Source: Pseudomonas kilonensis
GTDB lineage: Bacteria > Pseudomonadota > Gammaproteobacteria > Pseudomonadales > Pseudomonadaceae
Direction of reading: 5' to 3'
DNA length: 44,846 nucleotides
NCBI RefSeq assembly: GCF_001269885.1
Contig: NZ_LHVH01000003.1
Location: forward strand, 1 to 44,846
Made by a program: the position numbers and the translations under genes. The notes below the pieces were generated by a model that worked only from the letters and a program-made list of their open reading frames with translations, was not told the origin of the DNA and did no database searches. This document shows, piece after piece, positions 24,728-34,782 of the stretch. How positions within the stretch are numbered: position 1 is the first letter of the stretch; every line of letters starts with the position of its first letter.

Positions 24728-25141
24728 ATGCGCGTGTTGATGCTGACGAGCGGCCTGTTGCTGCTGACCGGTTGCGCCGGTTTGCCTGATCCTGATCCAT
24801 CCCAAGCGTGGATCGACCTGGGAAACCAGCAGGACACCGCGCTGCAAGCGTTAAAAGTCGATGACAGGACGTCCATCGACCGGCGCTATTTCGAAGTGCA
24901 ACCCGGCAGCCATGAACTGACGGTGCGTTATCAATTTGCCGTCGAACCCGGCAACATCGGCCCGGATGCCGAGCCGCTGTGGCGTGATTGCCGGTTGAAC
25001 GTGAAATTCAAGGACTTCAACGCCGGCCAACGTTACCAGCTGCAGGCCGGCAGCATTGGTTTCCGGCCATGGGCCAAGCTTTACGATCAGCAACGCAAAG
25101 TGGTGGGGCAAGGTACGCCGGCGGGCTGCCAGCAAACGTGA
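24728..25141 (+). CDS. Small lipoprotein, first of a tandem pair
   Basis: I do not recognise the family. The protein is 137 aa and begins MRVLMLTSGLLLLTGC, a lipoprotein signal with Cys16. The mature part includes SQAWIDL, YFEVQPGSHELTVRYQF, DCRLNVKF, AGQRYQLQA and WAKLYDQQRKVV, ending GCQQT. The PGSHEL beta-hairpin recalls PEGA-like domains. Two cysteines (DCRL and C-terminal GCQQ) could form a disulfide. TGGAG precedes the ATG by 8 bases. It is 39 bases upstream of a clear sister gene. Confidence 0.8.
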   Translation: MRVLMLTSGLLLLTGCAGLPDPDPSQAWIDLGNQQDTALQALKVDDRTSIDRRYFEVQPGSHELTVRYQFAVEPGNIGPDAEPLWRDCRLNVKFKDFNAGQRYQLQAGSIGFRPWAKLYDQQRKVVGQGTPAGCQQT

Positions 25142-25180
25142 TTGGCGCTATGCTCAGGGTCTGATTTCAGGAAATTCACC

Positions 25181-25606
25181 ATGCGCTTACCTCTGCTGTT
25201 ACTGGTCCTGGTCTCCATGAGCAGTTGTGCAACGAGCCCACTGCCCCAGGTCGATCCGAACATGGCGTGGATCGATTTCGCTACCCCCATGCCGGGCGGC
25301 AAAATGCTGATGGCTGAAAGCCTGGATGGCCAGCGATTGCGAGACGGCCGGTTTTTTCAGGTTTCGCCGGGCAGCCACGAACTGAAAGTGCGCTTCGACT
25401 TCGAAGTGTTTAGCGGTGGTGGGTTGGGCATGCAAGCCGAACCGCAAGAGCGGCTGTGCTACATGCTCGTGCGTTATGATCATTTCGAGGCCGGCCAGCG
25501 CTATCGGCTGGAGGCTCGCAACCTGGCGTTCACGCCCAGCGCCCGGCTCTATGATGCCAAGCGTCAAATCGTGGCCGAAGAGCGACAAATCAATTGCGTT
25601 CCGTAG
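25181..25606 (+). CDS. Small lipoprotein, second of a tandem pair
   Basis: A 141-aa lipoprotein starting MRLPLLLLVLVSMSSC (Cys16). It shares with the upstream gene, in order: MAWIDF, FFQVSPGSHELKVRFDF, a mid-domain Cys (ERLCYML), AGQRYRLEA, SARLYDAKRQIV and a Cys near the end (INCVP). It is therefore a diverged tandem duplicate with conserved cysteines, which argues that both are under selection. AGGA lies before the ATG. The function is unknown. Confidence 0.8.
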   Translation: MRLPLLLLVLVSMSSCATSPLPQVDPNMAWIDFATPMPGGKMLMAESLDGQRLRDGRFFQVSPGSHELKVRFDFEVFSGGGLGMQAEPQERLCYMLVRYDHFEAGQRYRLEARNLAFTPSARLYDAKRQIVAEERQINCVP

Positions 25607-25612
25607 AGCGTC

Positions 25613-25846
25613 CTAGCGGTCGTTCTTCTGGTAGATGATCTTCTTCGTGCCGCCTTCGCAACTGCCCACCACCATGTTCTGGTCGTGAACTTCGTCATTC
25701 GTGACGATTTCCAGGGTGTAGGACGACACGTTATTGGCTTGGATCTTCGCTTCGATTTCCGCTTTCAGCTCTTCGCAGGATTTGGGTGCTGCAAGGGCTG
25801 ATGCAGTGAATGCGCAACCGATGACCACCAAGGCTGCTCGTTTCAT
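25613..25846 (-). CDS. DUF1161 small periplasmic protein (copy 1)
   Basis: A 77-aa protein with a signal peptide cut after ALAA near residue 20. The mature part has SCEELKAEIEAKI, SYTLEIV and GSCEGGTKKIIY, the DUF1161 pattern, with two cysteines likely to form a disulfide. GAGGAAT lies 8 bases before the ATG at 25846; a longer frame start is less likely. It is convergent with the lipoprotein pair (6-base gap) and a paralogue of the gene at 27722. Confidence 0.88.
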   Translation of the reverse strand: MKRAALVVIGCAFTASALAAPKSCEELKAEIEAKIQANNVSSYTLEIVTNDEVHDQNMVVGSCEGGTKKIIYQKNDR

Positions 25847-25950
25847 GTTCGAATTCCTCATGGCAGCGCGCACTGCCTGTGCGCTGAAACTGCAGGCTTC
25901 ATTCGATCACAATTGCGCCAGGGTAAACAGCTCGACTGTATTCAAGAAAT

Positions 25951-25982
25951 CGCAGCCTTCGGCAGCGCCTGCGAAGGCTGCG
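25951..25982 (-). terminator. Terminator after the OsmC gene
   Basis: CGCAGCCTTCG (25951-25961) pairs perfectly with CGAAGGCTGCG (25972-25982) around a 10-base loop. On the minus strand it comes 13 bases after the osmC stop and is followed by ATTTCTT. Confidence 0.7.
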
Positions 25983-25995
25983 CCCCTTTCACGCG

Positions 25996-26427
25996 TCAGT
26001 TCAACAGCGTCGCATCCAGGGTGATCTGGGCGTTCAATACCTTGGAAACCGGACACCCTTCCTTGGCCTTCTTGCTCAGTTCGTCGAATTGCGCCTGGCT
26101 GGCGCCGGGGATTTTCGCCTTGAGCACCAGCTTGACCGCCGTGATCGCGAAACCGCCATCGACCTGGTCCAGGGTCACTTCAGCATTGGTGTCGATGCTG
26201 TCGGCCTTGAGCCCGGCATCGCCGAGGATCATCGAAAAGGCCATGGAAAAGCAGCCGGCGTGGGCCGCGCCGATCAATTCCTCTGGGTTGGTGCCCTTGC
26301 CGCCTTCGAAGCGCGCCTTGAAGCCGTAGGGCGCTTCGCGCAGCACACCGGTTTCCGTGGAAATGGAGCCGATACCGGTTTTCAGGTCACCTTCCCAATG
26401 AGCCGATGCTTTCTTGATGATAGCCAT
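25996..26427 (-). CDS. OsmC family peroxiredoxin
   Basis: A 143-aa thiol peroxidase of the OsmC branch that reduces organic hydroperoxides in the cytoplasm. The two redox cysteines are C59 (AAHAGCFSMA) and C125 (KEGCPVSK), and the catalytic Arg is probably in the GVLREAPYGFKARF region. A perfect AGGAGG precedes the ATG at 26427. OsmC is usually osmotically or stationary-phase induced; no promoter is clear to me here. Confidence 0.92.
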   Translation of the reverse strand: MAIIKKASAHWEGDLKTGIGSISTETGVLREAPYGFKARFEGGKGTNPEELIGAAHAGCFSMAFSMILGDAGLKADSIDTNAEVTLDQVDGGFAITAVKLVLKAKIPGASQAQFDELSKKAKEGCPVSKVLNAQITLDATLLN

Positions 26428-26616
26428 GTCTGCCTCCTGAAGATCCGGCGCGAGAGCGCGCCTGGGTGTTTTTTTAACTGTCTGGGTTGTGAGGATAGAC
26501 CGCCCGGAAAAGTTCACCTTGTCGATTAGCCGACGAATTTAGTAGGAAAATTCTTCGCGGCTATTGAAACTCGGGTATATGCCCACATTGCATGGAACAC
26601 ACCTTTAGAAACGGCA

Positions 26617-26639
26617 GGCTTTTGCCCTCGGGAAAAGCC
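26617..26639 (+). other. Leader hairpin before the luciferase-like monooxygenase
   Basis: GGCTTTT (26617-26623) pairs with AAAAGCC (26633-26639), with CCC/GGG pairing inside. It ends about 12 bases before the GGAG ribosome site of the next gene, so it may affect translation. No T-run follows. Confidence 0.35.
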
Positions 26640-26665
26640 CGGAACGCCGTTGGAGATCCCGGCCC

Positions 26666-27667
26666 ATGAAACAGCTGTCCGAAGTGAAATTCTCAACCCT
26701 CGACCTGGTGCCTGTCCGCGCCGATGGCAATGCCGCCCAGTCCTTGCGCAACTCGCTGGACCTGGCGCAGCACGTGGAAAAATACGGTTACACCCGCTTC
26801 TGGGTGGCCGAACACCACAACATGGACGGTATCGCCAGTTCCGCGACGGCGGTGCTGCTGGGTTATCTGGCGGGGGGGACTTCGACCATTCGTGTCGGCT
26901 CCGGAGGCGTCATGTTGCCCAATCACGCGCCGTTGATCATCGCCGAACAGTTCGGCACGCTGGAAAGTCTCTACCCGGGTCGAATCGACCTGGGGTTGGG
27001 GCGTGCGCCAGGTTCCGACCAGATGACCGCCCGGGCGCTGCGTCGCGAGCGCTCCGGCAGCGCGGACGATTTCCCCGAAGACGTGGCCGAGCTGATGCGT
27101 TATCTGGGCCCACGCACCCCGGACCAACGCATCATCGCCATGCCTGGCACCGGCACCAACGTGCCGGTGTGGCTGCTGGGTTCGAGCCTGTTCAGTGCGC
27201 AATTGGCCGGTGAGCGCGGTTTGCCCTACGCGTTCGCCTCCCATTTCGCACCGCGCTACATGCACGAGGCGATTCGTATCTACCGTAACCATTTCAAACC
27301 GTCGGCAGTGCTCGACAAGCCTTATGTGATGCTCGGCGTGCCGCTGGTGGCGGCGGACACGGATGAACAGGCCGATTACCTGGCGACGTCGGTGTACCAG
27401 CGGATCCTGGCGCTGATGCGCGGCCAGAGCCTGGTGCAGCGTCCGCCGGTCGACACCATGAACGGCCTCTGGTTGCCCCATGAAAAAGAAGCGGTTGGTG
27501 ATTTCCTGGGACTGGCCATGGTCGGCAGCCCGCAGAAGATTCGCGCCAAGCTCGACGTGTTGATCGAGCAAACCCAGGCCGATGAGCTGATTTTCACCAG
27601 CGACCTGTACGAGCATGCCGATCGTTTGCACTCATACGAGTTGCTGGCGCAGGTCATGAAAGGCTGA
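26666..27667 (+). CDS. LLM-class flavin-dependent oxidoreductase (YhbW type)
   Basis: A 333-aa bacterial-luciferase-like protein with a TIM barrel. It begins with a [10 protein letters not shown] strand, then [23 protein letters not shown] and [15 protein letters not shown], all typical of the YhbW-type subgroup that uses reduced flavin. The substrate is unknown. GGAG lies 11 bases before the ATG. It appears monocistronic and is convergent with the second DUF1161 gene. Confidence 0.88.
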   Translation: MKQLSEVKFSTLDLVPVRADGNAAQSLRNSLDLAQHVEKYGYTRFWVAEHHNMDGIASSATAVLLGYLAGGTSTIRVGSGGVMLPNHAPLIIAEQFGTLESLYPGRIDLGLGRAPGSDQMTARALRRERSGSADDFPEDVAELMRYLGPRTPDQRIIAMPGTGTNVPVWLLGSSLFSAQLAGERGLPYAFASHFAPRYMHEAIRIYRNHFKPSAVLDKPYVMLGVPLVAADTDEQADYLATSVYQRILALMRGQSLVQRPPVDTMNGLWLPHEKEAVGDFLGLAMVGSPQKIRAKLDVLIEQTQADELIFTSDLYEHADRLHSYELLAQVMKG

Positions 27668-27681
27668 ATGACGCGCATAAA

Positions 27682-27706
27682 AAAGCCGACGCACTGCGTC
27701 GGCTTT
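27682..27706 (-). terminator. Terminator between convergent genes
   Basis: AAAGCCGACG/CGTCGGCTTT with a 5-base loop. On the minus strand TTTTTTA follows the stem, so it is a good terminator for the DUF1161 gene; on the plus strand the tail is only TTTGACG. Confidence 0.8.
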
Positions 27707-27721
27707 GACGTTCGAAAAGAA

Positions 27722-27943
27722 TCACTTTTTATAGACGATTTCTTTCGTACCGCCCTCACAGGTGCCTACGACTTTTCCGTCAGCCGCTGCGCCCTTATCG
27801 ACGATTTCCAGCGAATAACCTGACACCCCCTTGGCATCCAGCTTCGCCGCGATTTCGCTTTTCAGCTCCTCGCAGGGCTTGCCGGCCGCAAACGCACCAC
27901 CGGCAAGGCTCAGCAAACCCAGGGCTACCATCAACTTTTTCAT
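27722..27943 (-). CDS. DUF1161 small periplasmic protein (copy 2)
   Basis: A 73-aa protein with a signal peptide cut near residue 20 (AFAA). PCEELKSEIAAKL, GYSLEIVDKG and GTCEGGTKEIVYKK match copy 1 at 25613, including both cysteines. AAGGAGTG lies 7 bases before the ATG at 27943. The two copies flank osmC and the monooxygenase gene. The function is unknown. Confidence 0.88.
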   Translation of the reverse strand: MKKLMVALGLLSLAGGAFAAGKPCEELKSEIAAKLDAKGVSGYSLEIVDKGAAADGKVVGTCEGGTKEIVYKK

Positions 27944-28058
27944 CGCTCGCACTCCTTGGTCGGATCAAATAGGGCAGGTATTGGAAAAACAGGATGCGCA
28001 CACCATAGCGCATCGCCATTCCCTATGGCACTCCGCCAGCGTGCAAGTTCACCGCCCC

Positions 28059-28274
28059 TCAGCTATTGGCAATCCGGAAGCCGACTTTGATGGTCACTTG
28101 GAAGTGCGCTGCCCGGCCGTTTGCGATGTGGCCGCGGGTTTCCGTGACTTCGAACCACTCCAGGTGCTTGAGGCTTTTGCTGGCCTCGGCCAGGGCGTTG
28201 TTGATGGCGTCTTCAATGCTGGTGGGAGACGAGCCGACCAGCTCGACTTTTTTGTAAGTGTGATGATCACTCAT
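28059..28274 (-). CDS. Dodecin (flavin-storage protein)
   Basis: A 71-aa protein of the dodecin family, which forms hollow dodecamers that bind flavin and, in some species, coenzyme A. The family pattern is complete: [33 protein letters not shown] with the flavin-stacking Trp (about residue 40), and [11 protein letters not shown] at the end. AAGGAGAA lies before the ATG. It probably sequesters flavins or shields them from light. Confidence 0.93.
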   Translation of the reverse strand: MSDHHTYKKVELVGSSPTSIEDAINNALAEASKSLKHLEWFEVTETRGHIANGRAAHFQVTIKVGFRIANS

Positions 28275-28429
28275 GAGGTTCTCCTTGGTTGTTTTTAACA
28301 GCCTAGCAGCGATTTTTCGTCATACGTGTGTCGCCGTTTGCGCGCTGAAGTTCAGATTTACTGCACTTTCAGAAACGTCCGCAGTCCCAATTCACACACG
28401 CCACTCAACCACTGCAGGAGAGAGCCACC

Positions 28430-28756
28430 ATGGCCAGCAATTCGTTACGCAAAGCCTCGTTGCAAAGCATGGAAGCGGAGATCGAGAGTCTGCTCAAGTC
28501 GTTGGAAAGCCTGAAGGACGACGCTTCGGACGAGTCGCGTAAGACCCTCAAGTCGCTCAAGGCCAATGCCGAGAACGCCCTGAAACATTCTCGCCATCTG
28601 CTCAGCGACGCGTATGAAGAGGTCAAGGTGAAAACCCGTGAAACCGGGATCGCCACACGCGACTACGCGCAGGAACACCCATGGACCACAGCGGGTGTCG
28701 CGGTCGGTGCGCTTGGTTTACTGGCGGCTTACTTGCTGTGCAAACGCGGTGACTGA
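28430..28756 (+). CDS. DUF883 (ElaB/YqjD) ribosome/membrane-associated protein
   Basis: A 108-aa protein. A long charged alpha-helical region (about 10-75, coiled-coil-like) is followed by [22 protein letters not shown], one membrane helix, and a short basic tail. This is the layout of ElaB/YqjD proteins, tail-anchored inner-membrane proteins that bind ribosomes in stationary phase in E. coli. AGGAGAG lies before the ATG. The last 28 bases overlap the 3' end of the convergent trpI gene. Confidence 0.9.
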   Translation: MASNSLRKASLQSMEAEIESLLKSLESLKDDASDESRKTLKSLKANAENALKHSRHLLSDAYEEVKVKTRETGIATRDYAQEHPWTTAGVAVGALGLLAAYLLCKRGD

Positions 28757-29646
28757 GTCGGTTGGCTCAGCTCATGCCTGAGCCACTGGGCCAATTGCCG
28801 AGCGCGCCCGTCTGCGGCGCGCTTGGGTAGCCACAACGCCAGGCGCGCCGCCGTCTCATCGAAACCCCACGGCGCGACCAGGCGACCGGCGCGCACGTCC
28901 TCAGCCACCAGCGGCTCGGGCGCGATCGCCACGCCGAGCCCCGCTACAGCGGCCTCCAGCAAATAATACAAATGCTCGAATCCTTGCCCGAATTTCAATG
29001 CCCGGGGATCAAGGCCGTTTTGCTGTGCCCAGGTCGGCCAGGCCTGTGGGCGGGAGGTGGTGTGCAGCAATGATTCGTCCAGCAACGCGCTGGCCGGTGC
29101 GGCCTGCAGGCGGGCGAATCCGGCGTAGTTCGGGCTCATCACGGGGCCGATCCGCTCGCTCACCAGTTCATACACCTGCATGTCGGCCGGCCAGGGTGGT
29201 TCGGCGAATACCAGCAAGGCGTCCAGTCCCGGTCGCCTGGGGTCCAGGTCGCCCTCGCCAGCAGACAGGTGCAGGCGCAAATCCGGCAGGTCGGCATTGA
29301 GCCTGCCCAGGCGGGGAATAAACCAGCGTGCCAGCAAACTTCCCGAGCAGCCCAGGACAAACGGGGCATCGGCCGTGCTTTGGGTCAGCTCTGCACAAAC
29401 ACCACGCAGTCGCTCGAACGCATCGGCGCTGACATCCCGCAGGCGCAGGCCGGCATCTGTGAGTTTCAAGCCGCGTCCATCCTTGACGAACAGGCTGACA
29501 CCTAAATGCTCTTCCAGTACCTTCAGCTGTCGACTTACAGCGCCATGGGTGACGTGCAGCTGTTCGGCCGCCTGGCTTACGCTGTTCAGGCGGGCGGTGG
29601 CCTCGAAGGCGCGCAAGGCGTTGAGGGGGGGAAGGTCGTGGCTCAT
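28729..29646 (-). CDS. trpI: LysR-type activator of trpBA, TrpI
   Basis: A 305-aa LysR regulator, divergent from trpBA as in other pseudomonads. The winged helix-turn-helix lies at about 17-60 ([20 protein letters not shown]), followed by the effector-binding domain. TrpI is known to respond to indoleglycerol phosphate and activate trpBA. A binding site fitting its described core lies at 29653-29669, right after its own start. Its stop lies inside the 3' end of the DUF883 gene (28-base convergent overlap). Confidence 0.94.
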   Translation of the reverse strand: MSHDLPPLNALRAFEATARLNSVSQAAEQLHVTHGAVSRQLKVLEEHLGVSLFVKDGRGLKLTDAGLRLRDVSADAFERLRGVCAELTQSTADAPFVLGCSGSLLARWFIPRLGRLNADLPDLRLHLSAGEGDLDPRRPGLDALLVFAEPPWPADMQVYELVSERIGPVMSPNYAGFARLQAAPASALLDESLLHTTSRPQAWPTWAQQNGLDPRALKFGQGFEHLYYLLEAAVAGLGVAIAPEPLVAEDVRAGRLVAPWGFDETAARLALWLPKRAADGRARQLAQWLRHELSQPTQSPRLHSK

Positions 29647-29650
29647 GTGA

Positions 29651-30990
<1,340 letters not shown>

Positions 30991-30991
<1 letters not shown>

Positions 30992-31803
30992 TGAGCCGCC
31001 TGCAAACCCGTTTTGCCGAACTCAAGGAACAGAACCGCGCCGCCCTGGTGACTTTCGTCACGGCTGGCGACCCGAACTACGACACCTCGCTGGCGATCCT
31101 CAAGGGCCTGCCGGCGGCCGGTGCCGACGTGATCGAGTTGGGTATGCCGTTCACCGACCCGATGGCCGATGGCCCGGCGATCCAGTTGGCAAACATCCGC
31201 GCCCTGGGGGCCCAGCAGAACCTGGCGAAAACCCTGCAGATGGTTCGTGAGTTCCGCAAAGACAACAGCCAGACACCGCTGGTGCTGATGGGGTACTTCA
31301 ACCCGATCCACCGTTATGGCGTGCAGCGTTTCATTGGCGAGGCGCTGGAATCTGGCGTGGATGGCCTGATCGTTGTGGACATGCCGCCCGAGCACAACAG
31401 CGAACTGTGCGAACCGGCCCAGGCAGCTGGCCTGGACTTCATCCGCCTGACCACGCCAACCACCGACGACGTGCGTTTGCCGACGGTGCTCAACGGCAGT
31501 TCGGGCTTTGTATATTACGTGTCGGTGGCGGGTGTGACCGGTGCCGGTGCCGCGACGCTGGAGCACGTGGAAGAAGCTGTGGCGCGGCTGCGTCGCCACA
31601 CCGATTTGCCGATCAGCATTGGTTTCGGTATTCGTACGCCGGAGCAGGCGGCGGCCATCGCACGATTGGCTGATGGGGTGGTGGTGGGCTCGGCGCTGAT
31701 CGACCATATCGCCAGTGCCGATACGTCGGAGCAGGCGATTGATGGCGTGTTGAGCTTGTGTGCCGCCCTGGCTGATGGTGTGCGCAAGGCGCGTCTAGGC
31801 TGA
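30991..31803 (+). CDS. trpA: Tryptophan synthase alpha chain TrpA
   Basis: A 270-aa TIM barrel that cleaves indoleglycerol phosphate, the TrpI co-inducer, to indole. The catalytic pair is E49 ([12 protein letters not shown]) and D60 (MADGP). The phosphate-binding end includes [10 protein letters not shown] and VVGSALI. It starts within the trpB stop (TGATG), so translation is coupled, and a strong terminator follows. Confidence 0.98.
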
Positions 31804-31825
31804 TTTTGATTCGACTCGCAGGCAC

Positions 31826-31862
31826 AAAAAAGGGTTCAGAACTAAGTTCTGAACCCTTTTTT
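31826..31862. terminator. 17-bp terminator of trpBA, symmetric on both strands
   Basis: A continuous stem from the A-run through AGGGTTCAGAAC, a 3-base loop, and GTTCTGAACCCT with a T-run. It lies 22 bases after the trpA stop. Confidence 0.93.
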
Positions 31863-31907
31863 ATTGCGCATGAAATGCTTGGCGGTTGATGTCTGAGGCC
31901 TGGCTTT

Positions 31908-32022
31908 TGTGGCGAGGGGATTTATCCCCGCTGGGGCGCGAAGCGGCCCCAATTCAGCTCCATGCAGTATCGACTTCTCGGGACTGCTTCGCAGTCCAGC
32001 GGGGATAAATCCCCTCGCCACA
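31908..32022. repeat. GTGGCGAGGG-family inverted repeat
   Basis: TGTGGCGAGGGGATTTATCC pairs with GGATAAATCCCCTCGCCACA across 115 bases. Secondary stems inside involve GGGGCGCGAAGCGGCCCC and GGACTGCTTCGCAGTCC. Same family as 23436 and the outer arms at 19760. Confidence 0.88.
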
Positions 32023-32061
32023 GGTTCATCATGTCGCCTGTCTTAACATGTGGCAGGGAGA

Positions 32062-34023
32062 TCAGGGCAACTCCAACCCGCCCCCGGCCTTGTGCAGTTT
32101 GCGCAAATGCTCGCCGATCGCTTTCACATTGGCCTCGCTGGCAGCAATTTCAGCCGCGCGACTCGGCTCAAGCAATGCCCGGACTTCCTTGTCCAGGTCG
32201 CCTGTCAGCGTTTGAAGCTGTTTCTGACGCAAGCTGCTTTCCGATTCCAAACGTTGCCACTCGCTGGGTTGCGGCAAGCCGTAGCCGCTGCTGCCCAACA
32301 ACTCGGCGGGACGGCTGAGGAAGCCGCTGTTGGCGAGGATCTGCTGCAACGTCGCGTTAGCCCTTTCCATACCGCCATTCTGCAATTCACGGGCTCCGAG
32401 GTAACGCTGTTTGACTTCATCCTGCGCCAACAGCAGTTGCCGACGATAACTGGCCTGTTCCAGCAGCAACAGCGCCGCGCTGGTGCGCAGGTCGGCCTTT
32501 TCGAACCAGACGCGGCGTTCGGCGGCGTCCAGGGCCAGCCAGTCTTCCACCGTTTGCTGCTTGATCGGCAGATACTTCTTCAGCACATCGAACATCGCCT
32601 GATACCGCTCACGGAATGAGTCGAAGCGGTAGCCCAGGCGCAAGGCTTCCTTGGGATCATCCAGCACGCTGGTGTCCGCCAGGCCTCGGCCCTTGAGGAC
32701 TTCCAACAAGCCGTTGGGCAGGATGCTGTCCAGGCCGTTGAGCTGCGCGTTATTGCTGCCGCTGCGTAGCAACTTCAAGCTTTCCACGGCGCAGTTATTG
32801 GACAGGAAGTAATAGTTGCCGTCGTAGCTCCAATGCATTTCGGCGGCGTGCTCGACCGTCTCCTCGATCTCGGTGCGCGACAGGTTCAGCGGCACCGATG
32901 CCAGGCTGCGCAGTTCGGTCTTGGTGTATTCATCGATCACTTGGGCCAACGGCAATACGAACAGGCGCGACGGGTATTTGCCGACCAGCCCATCCCAACT
33001 CGACAGCTGCACATCGCCGACGAAGGCGCGGTATGACAGCACCAGGTGTTGGTCCAGATCCAGTCGGCAGTCCGGGCCACGTGGACGACCCGGTGCGCAG
33101 ATTACCAGCCGGAGCATGCTGTGGCCCCAGCGGCTCACCCAGTTCTGGTTGGCTTCGGCCAGCAGGTAATCAATGGCATAGACCCGCTCGGGATCAACTT
33201 TGCCCAGTGGCGTCTTGGCGAAGTCGTTGCCGGCGTTGAGGAACGCGAACGATTTGGCGCAGGTGTCCTTGGCTGCGGGTGCCCAGTCGAAGTGTTCCTG
33301 GTAATAGCGATACAGGGCGGGGCGTCGGCAGGCGTAGCTCGGGTCGAGGAGAAAGTACTCCATGTTGACCGCGACGAACTCCTTGGGGCTGCTCGTTTCA
33401 TAGAGATCCGGGCTGCGGGCGACTTGGCGGTTGTGCTGTTCCCGCTCACCGCGCCGGCCGACGTATTGTGGCCAGCCGGCGAGGTCCAGCAACCGAGGAT
33501 CATCGCTGAGGGTGAAGCGGCGGTCGTTCTGGCCCCGGCATTCATCGGGAAGGCCGATCAACCCGGCGCTGCTGTTGCGTCGAGTGCAACGCTGGATCAG
33601 CGCACGCTCGGCATCGGGCCATAGACGCGAGCGGTCATAAATGTGGGTCAGTTCGTGCAAAACGGTGGCGAGCATTTCCCGTCGCACGGTGCCGTGGGGG
33701 CGATGGGTCTTTTGCGTCGCGGCGCTGCCGTCGACAAGGCTGTCGAGCAGGTTGCTGTTGAGGTCCAGTTGCGACACCAGCGAGGCCTGGCCGTAGGCGT
33801 TGGCCGGCATCTGGTCGGTCCAGCCGACATCGATGCGTCGGTCCAGCCGCTCGATGAATCGCGGCGGCAGCGCCTGCATGGCTTCATCGAGCAGCGCCTG
33901 GCTGGCCTGCTGTTGCGCCGGGCTCAGTCCTTCGACGTTGAGGTGCAGTTGCAGGCCGGCCTGGGCCATGCTGCCCGTGAGCAGCAAGACCCCGGCCGCC
34001 AGCCAGGCGGCGAATCGCCTCAC
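32062..34023 (-). CDS. Two-domain periplasmic protein: HExxH metallopeptidase-like plus DUF4105 (Lnb-type) domain
   Basis: A 653-aa secreted protein; the signal peptide is cut near residue 22 (AQA-GLQL). The N-terminal part carries LHELTHIYD (HExxH at 123-127), with EFVAVNMEYF near residues 215-224 as a source of the third zinc ligand. The middle part (about 280-450) fits DUF4105, the fold named after the N-terminal periplasmic domain of Lnb lipoprotein acyltransferase, with RWGHSMLRL (H301) and SNNCAVESL (C411) as the presumed His/Cys pair. A helical C-terminus (480-653) follows. The GTG start overlaps the upstream DUF2388 stop by four bases (GTGA). No membrane helix follows the signal peptide. 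The function is unknown. Confidence 0.85.
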   Translation of the reverse strand: MRRFAAWLAAGVLLLTGSMAQAGLQLHLNVEGLSPAQQQASQALLDEAMQALPPRFIERLDRRIDVGWTDQMPANAYGQASLVSQLDLNSNLLDSLVDGSAATQKTHRPHGTVRREMLATVLHELTHIYDRSRLWPDAERALIQRCTRRNSSAGLIGLPDECRGQNDRRFTLSDDPRLLDLAGWPQYVGRRGEREQHNRQVARSPDLYETSSPKEFVAVNMEYFLLDPSYACRRPALYRYYQEHFDWAPAAKDTCAKSFAFLNAGNDFAKTPLGKVDPERVYAIDYLLAEANQNWVSRWGHSMLRLVICAPGRPRGPDCRLDLDQHLVLSYRAFVGDVQLSSWDGLVGKYPSRLFVLPLAQVIDEYTKTELRSLASVPLNLSRTEIEETVEHAAEMHWSYDGNYYFLSNNCAVESLKLLRSGSNNAQLNGLDSILPNGLLEVLKGRGLADTSVLDDPKEALRLGYRFDSFRERYQAMFDVLKKYLPIKQQTVEDWLALDAAERRVWFEKADLRTSAALLLLEQASYRRQLLLAQDEVKQRYLGARELQNGGMERANATLQQILANSGFLSRPAELLGSSGYGLPQPSEWQRLESESSLRQKQLQTLTGDLDKEVRALLEPSRAAEIAASEANVKAIGEHLRKLHKAGGGLELP

Positions 34024-34340
34024 AATGCGAGGATGGCTTCGGCGAGAACCTGGTCACTGGCGTCGCGGGCTTCCGGCATGCGGGTGCGCAAGGTGTCGAA
34101 GGCGGCCTCGAGATGAGCGCCACGAATCTCACCATTACTGGCGACAAAACTGGCCGCATCGTCATGGGCTTCGCGGACGATTTTTGAGTCACGGATGGAG
34201 GTGGTGGTGTCGGAAGTGAAATCAATCGTGCGCTGGGATGCGCGAACGATGATGTTACTGGTGGCTACCAGGGTATGTGCCTGGGCCACATCGGCCAACA
34301 CCAGCAGGCCTAGGGCGGCAGCAATCAGCGGGCTACGCAT
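34020..34340 (-). CDS. DUF2388 small secreted protein (copy A)
   Basis: A 106-aa protein with a signal peptide (about 1-21, AQA-HTLV). The core KIVREAHDDAASFVASNGEIRGAHLEAAFD is the DUF2388 signature (here split: AHDDAASFVAS, then GEIRGAHLE). It ends LAEAILAL. GGAG lies 8 bases before the ATG. It overlaps the DUF4105 gene by GTGA and is 27 bases after copy B, so the three are likely one message. Confidence 0.88.
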   Translation of the reverse strand: MRSPLIAAALGLLVLADVAQAHTLVATSNIIVRASQRTIDFTSDTTTSIRDSKIVREAHDDAASFVASNGEIRGAHLEAAFDTLRTRMPEARDASDQVLAEAILAL

Positions 34341-34367
34341 GGAACGACTCCGGAGAAATAAGGATAA

Positions 34368-34676
34368 CTATTGGACGAGAATTGCCTGTGCCAGTTCAAG
34401 GTCGCTGACGTGAAGTTTTGGCTGGGTCCGGCGCAGGTAATCCAGGGCCGATTCCAGTTGTGCACCTCGCAACTGCCCGTCGCTGGCAATGAAGGCCGCA
34501 GCGTCATCGTGAGCGGCGACGATCAGTTTATGGTCGAAGGGCGCGGAGGTCACCATGCTCGTGGCATAGCCGCTGACCACCACTTGCTGGGTGGACACAT
34601 CGAAAGCATGGGCCGGAACAGACCAACAAAAAACGACGAAGAAAGACGCGATGAACAGATCTGAGTAAAAACGCAT
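34368..34676 (-). CDS. DUF2388 small secreted protein (copy B)
   Basis: A 102-aa protein. The signal peptide is cut near residue 24 (AHA-FDVS). AAHDDAAAFIASDGQLRG and LESALDYLRR match the other copies, but the segment before them is shorter and lacks the TSDxTxSxRD block seen in A and C. It ends LAQAILVQ. The ribosome site is weak (GAGCC). A hairpin separates it from copy C, so its promoter may lie in the 106-base gap. Confidence 0.85.
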   Translation of the reverse strand: MRFYSDLFIASFFVVFCWSVPAHAFDVSTQQVVVSGYATSMVTSAPFDHKLIVAAHDDAAAFIASDGQLRGAQLESALDYLRRTQPKLHVSDLELAQAILVQ

Positions 34677-34738
34677 GGGGCTCGACGGTTGATGGCGAGC
34701 CTGAAGGCTAGCGCAAACCTGCGGGCCAGAGCCAGCGC

Positions 34739-34775
34739 TGAAACATCGGAACACCATTTGGTGCCCGATGTTTCA
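34739..34775 (-). terminator. Hairpin between DUF2388 copies C and B
   Basis: TGAAACATCGG (34739-34749) pairs with CCGATGTTTCA (34765-34775), with an inner CACC/GGTG stem. It comes 7 bases after the copy C stop on the minus strand. No T-run follows, so it may stabilise the message or terminate it weakly. Confidence 0.5.
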
Positions 34776-34782
34776 TGTTGCA

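Noticed and set aside
31908..32022. CRISPR-like or insertion-sequence ends
   Set aside because: The element is a single inverted repeat without spaced direct repeats, target duplications or a transposase; it belongs to a dispersed non-coding repeat family.
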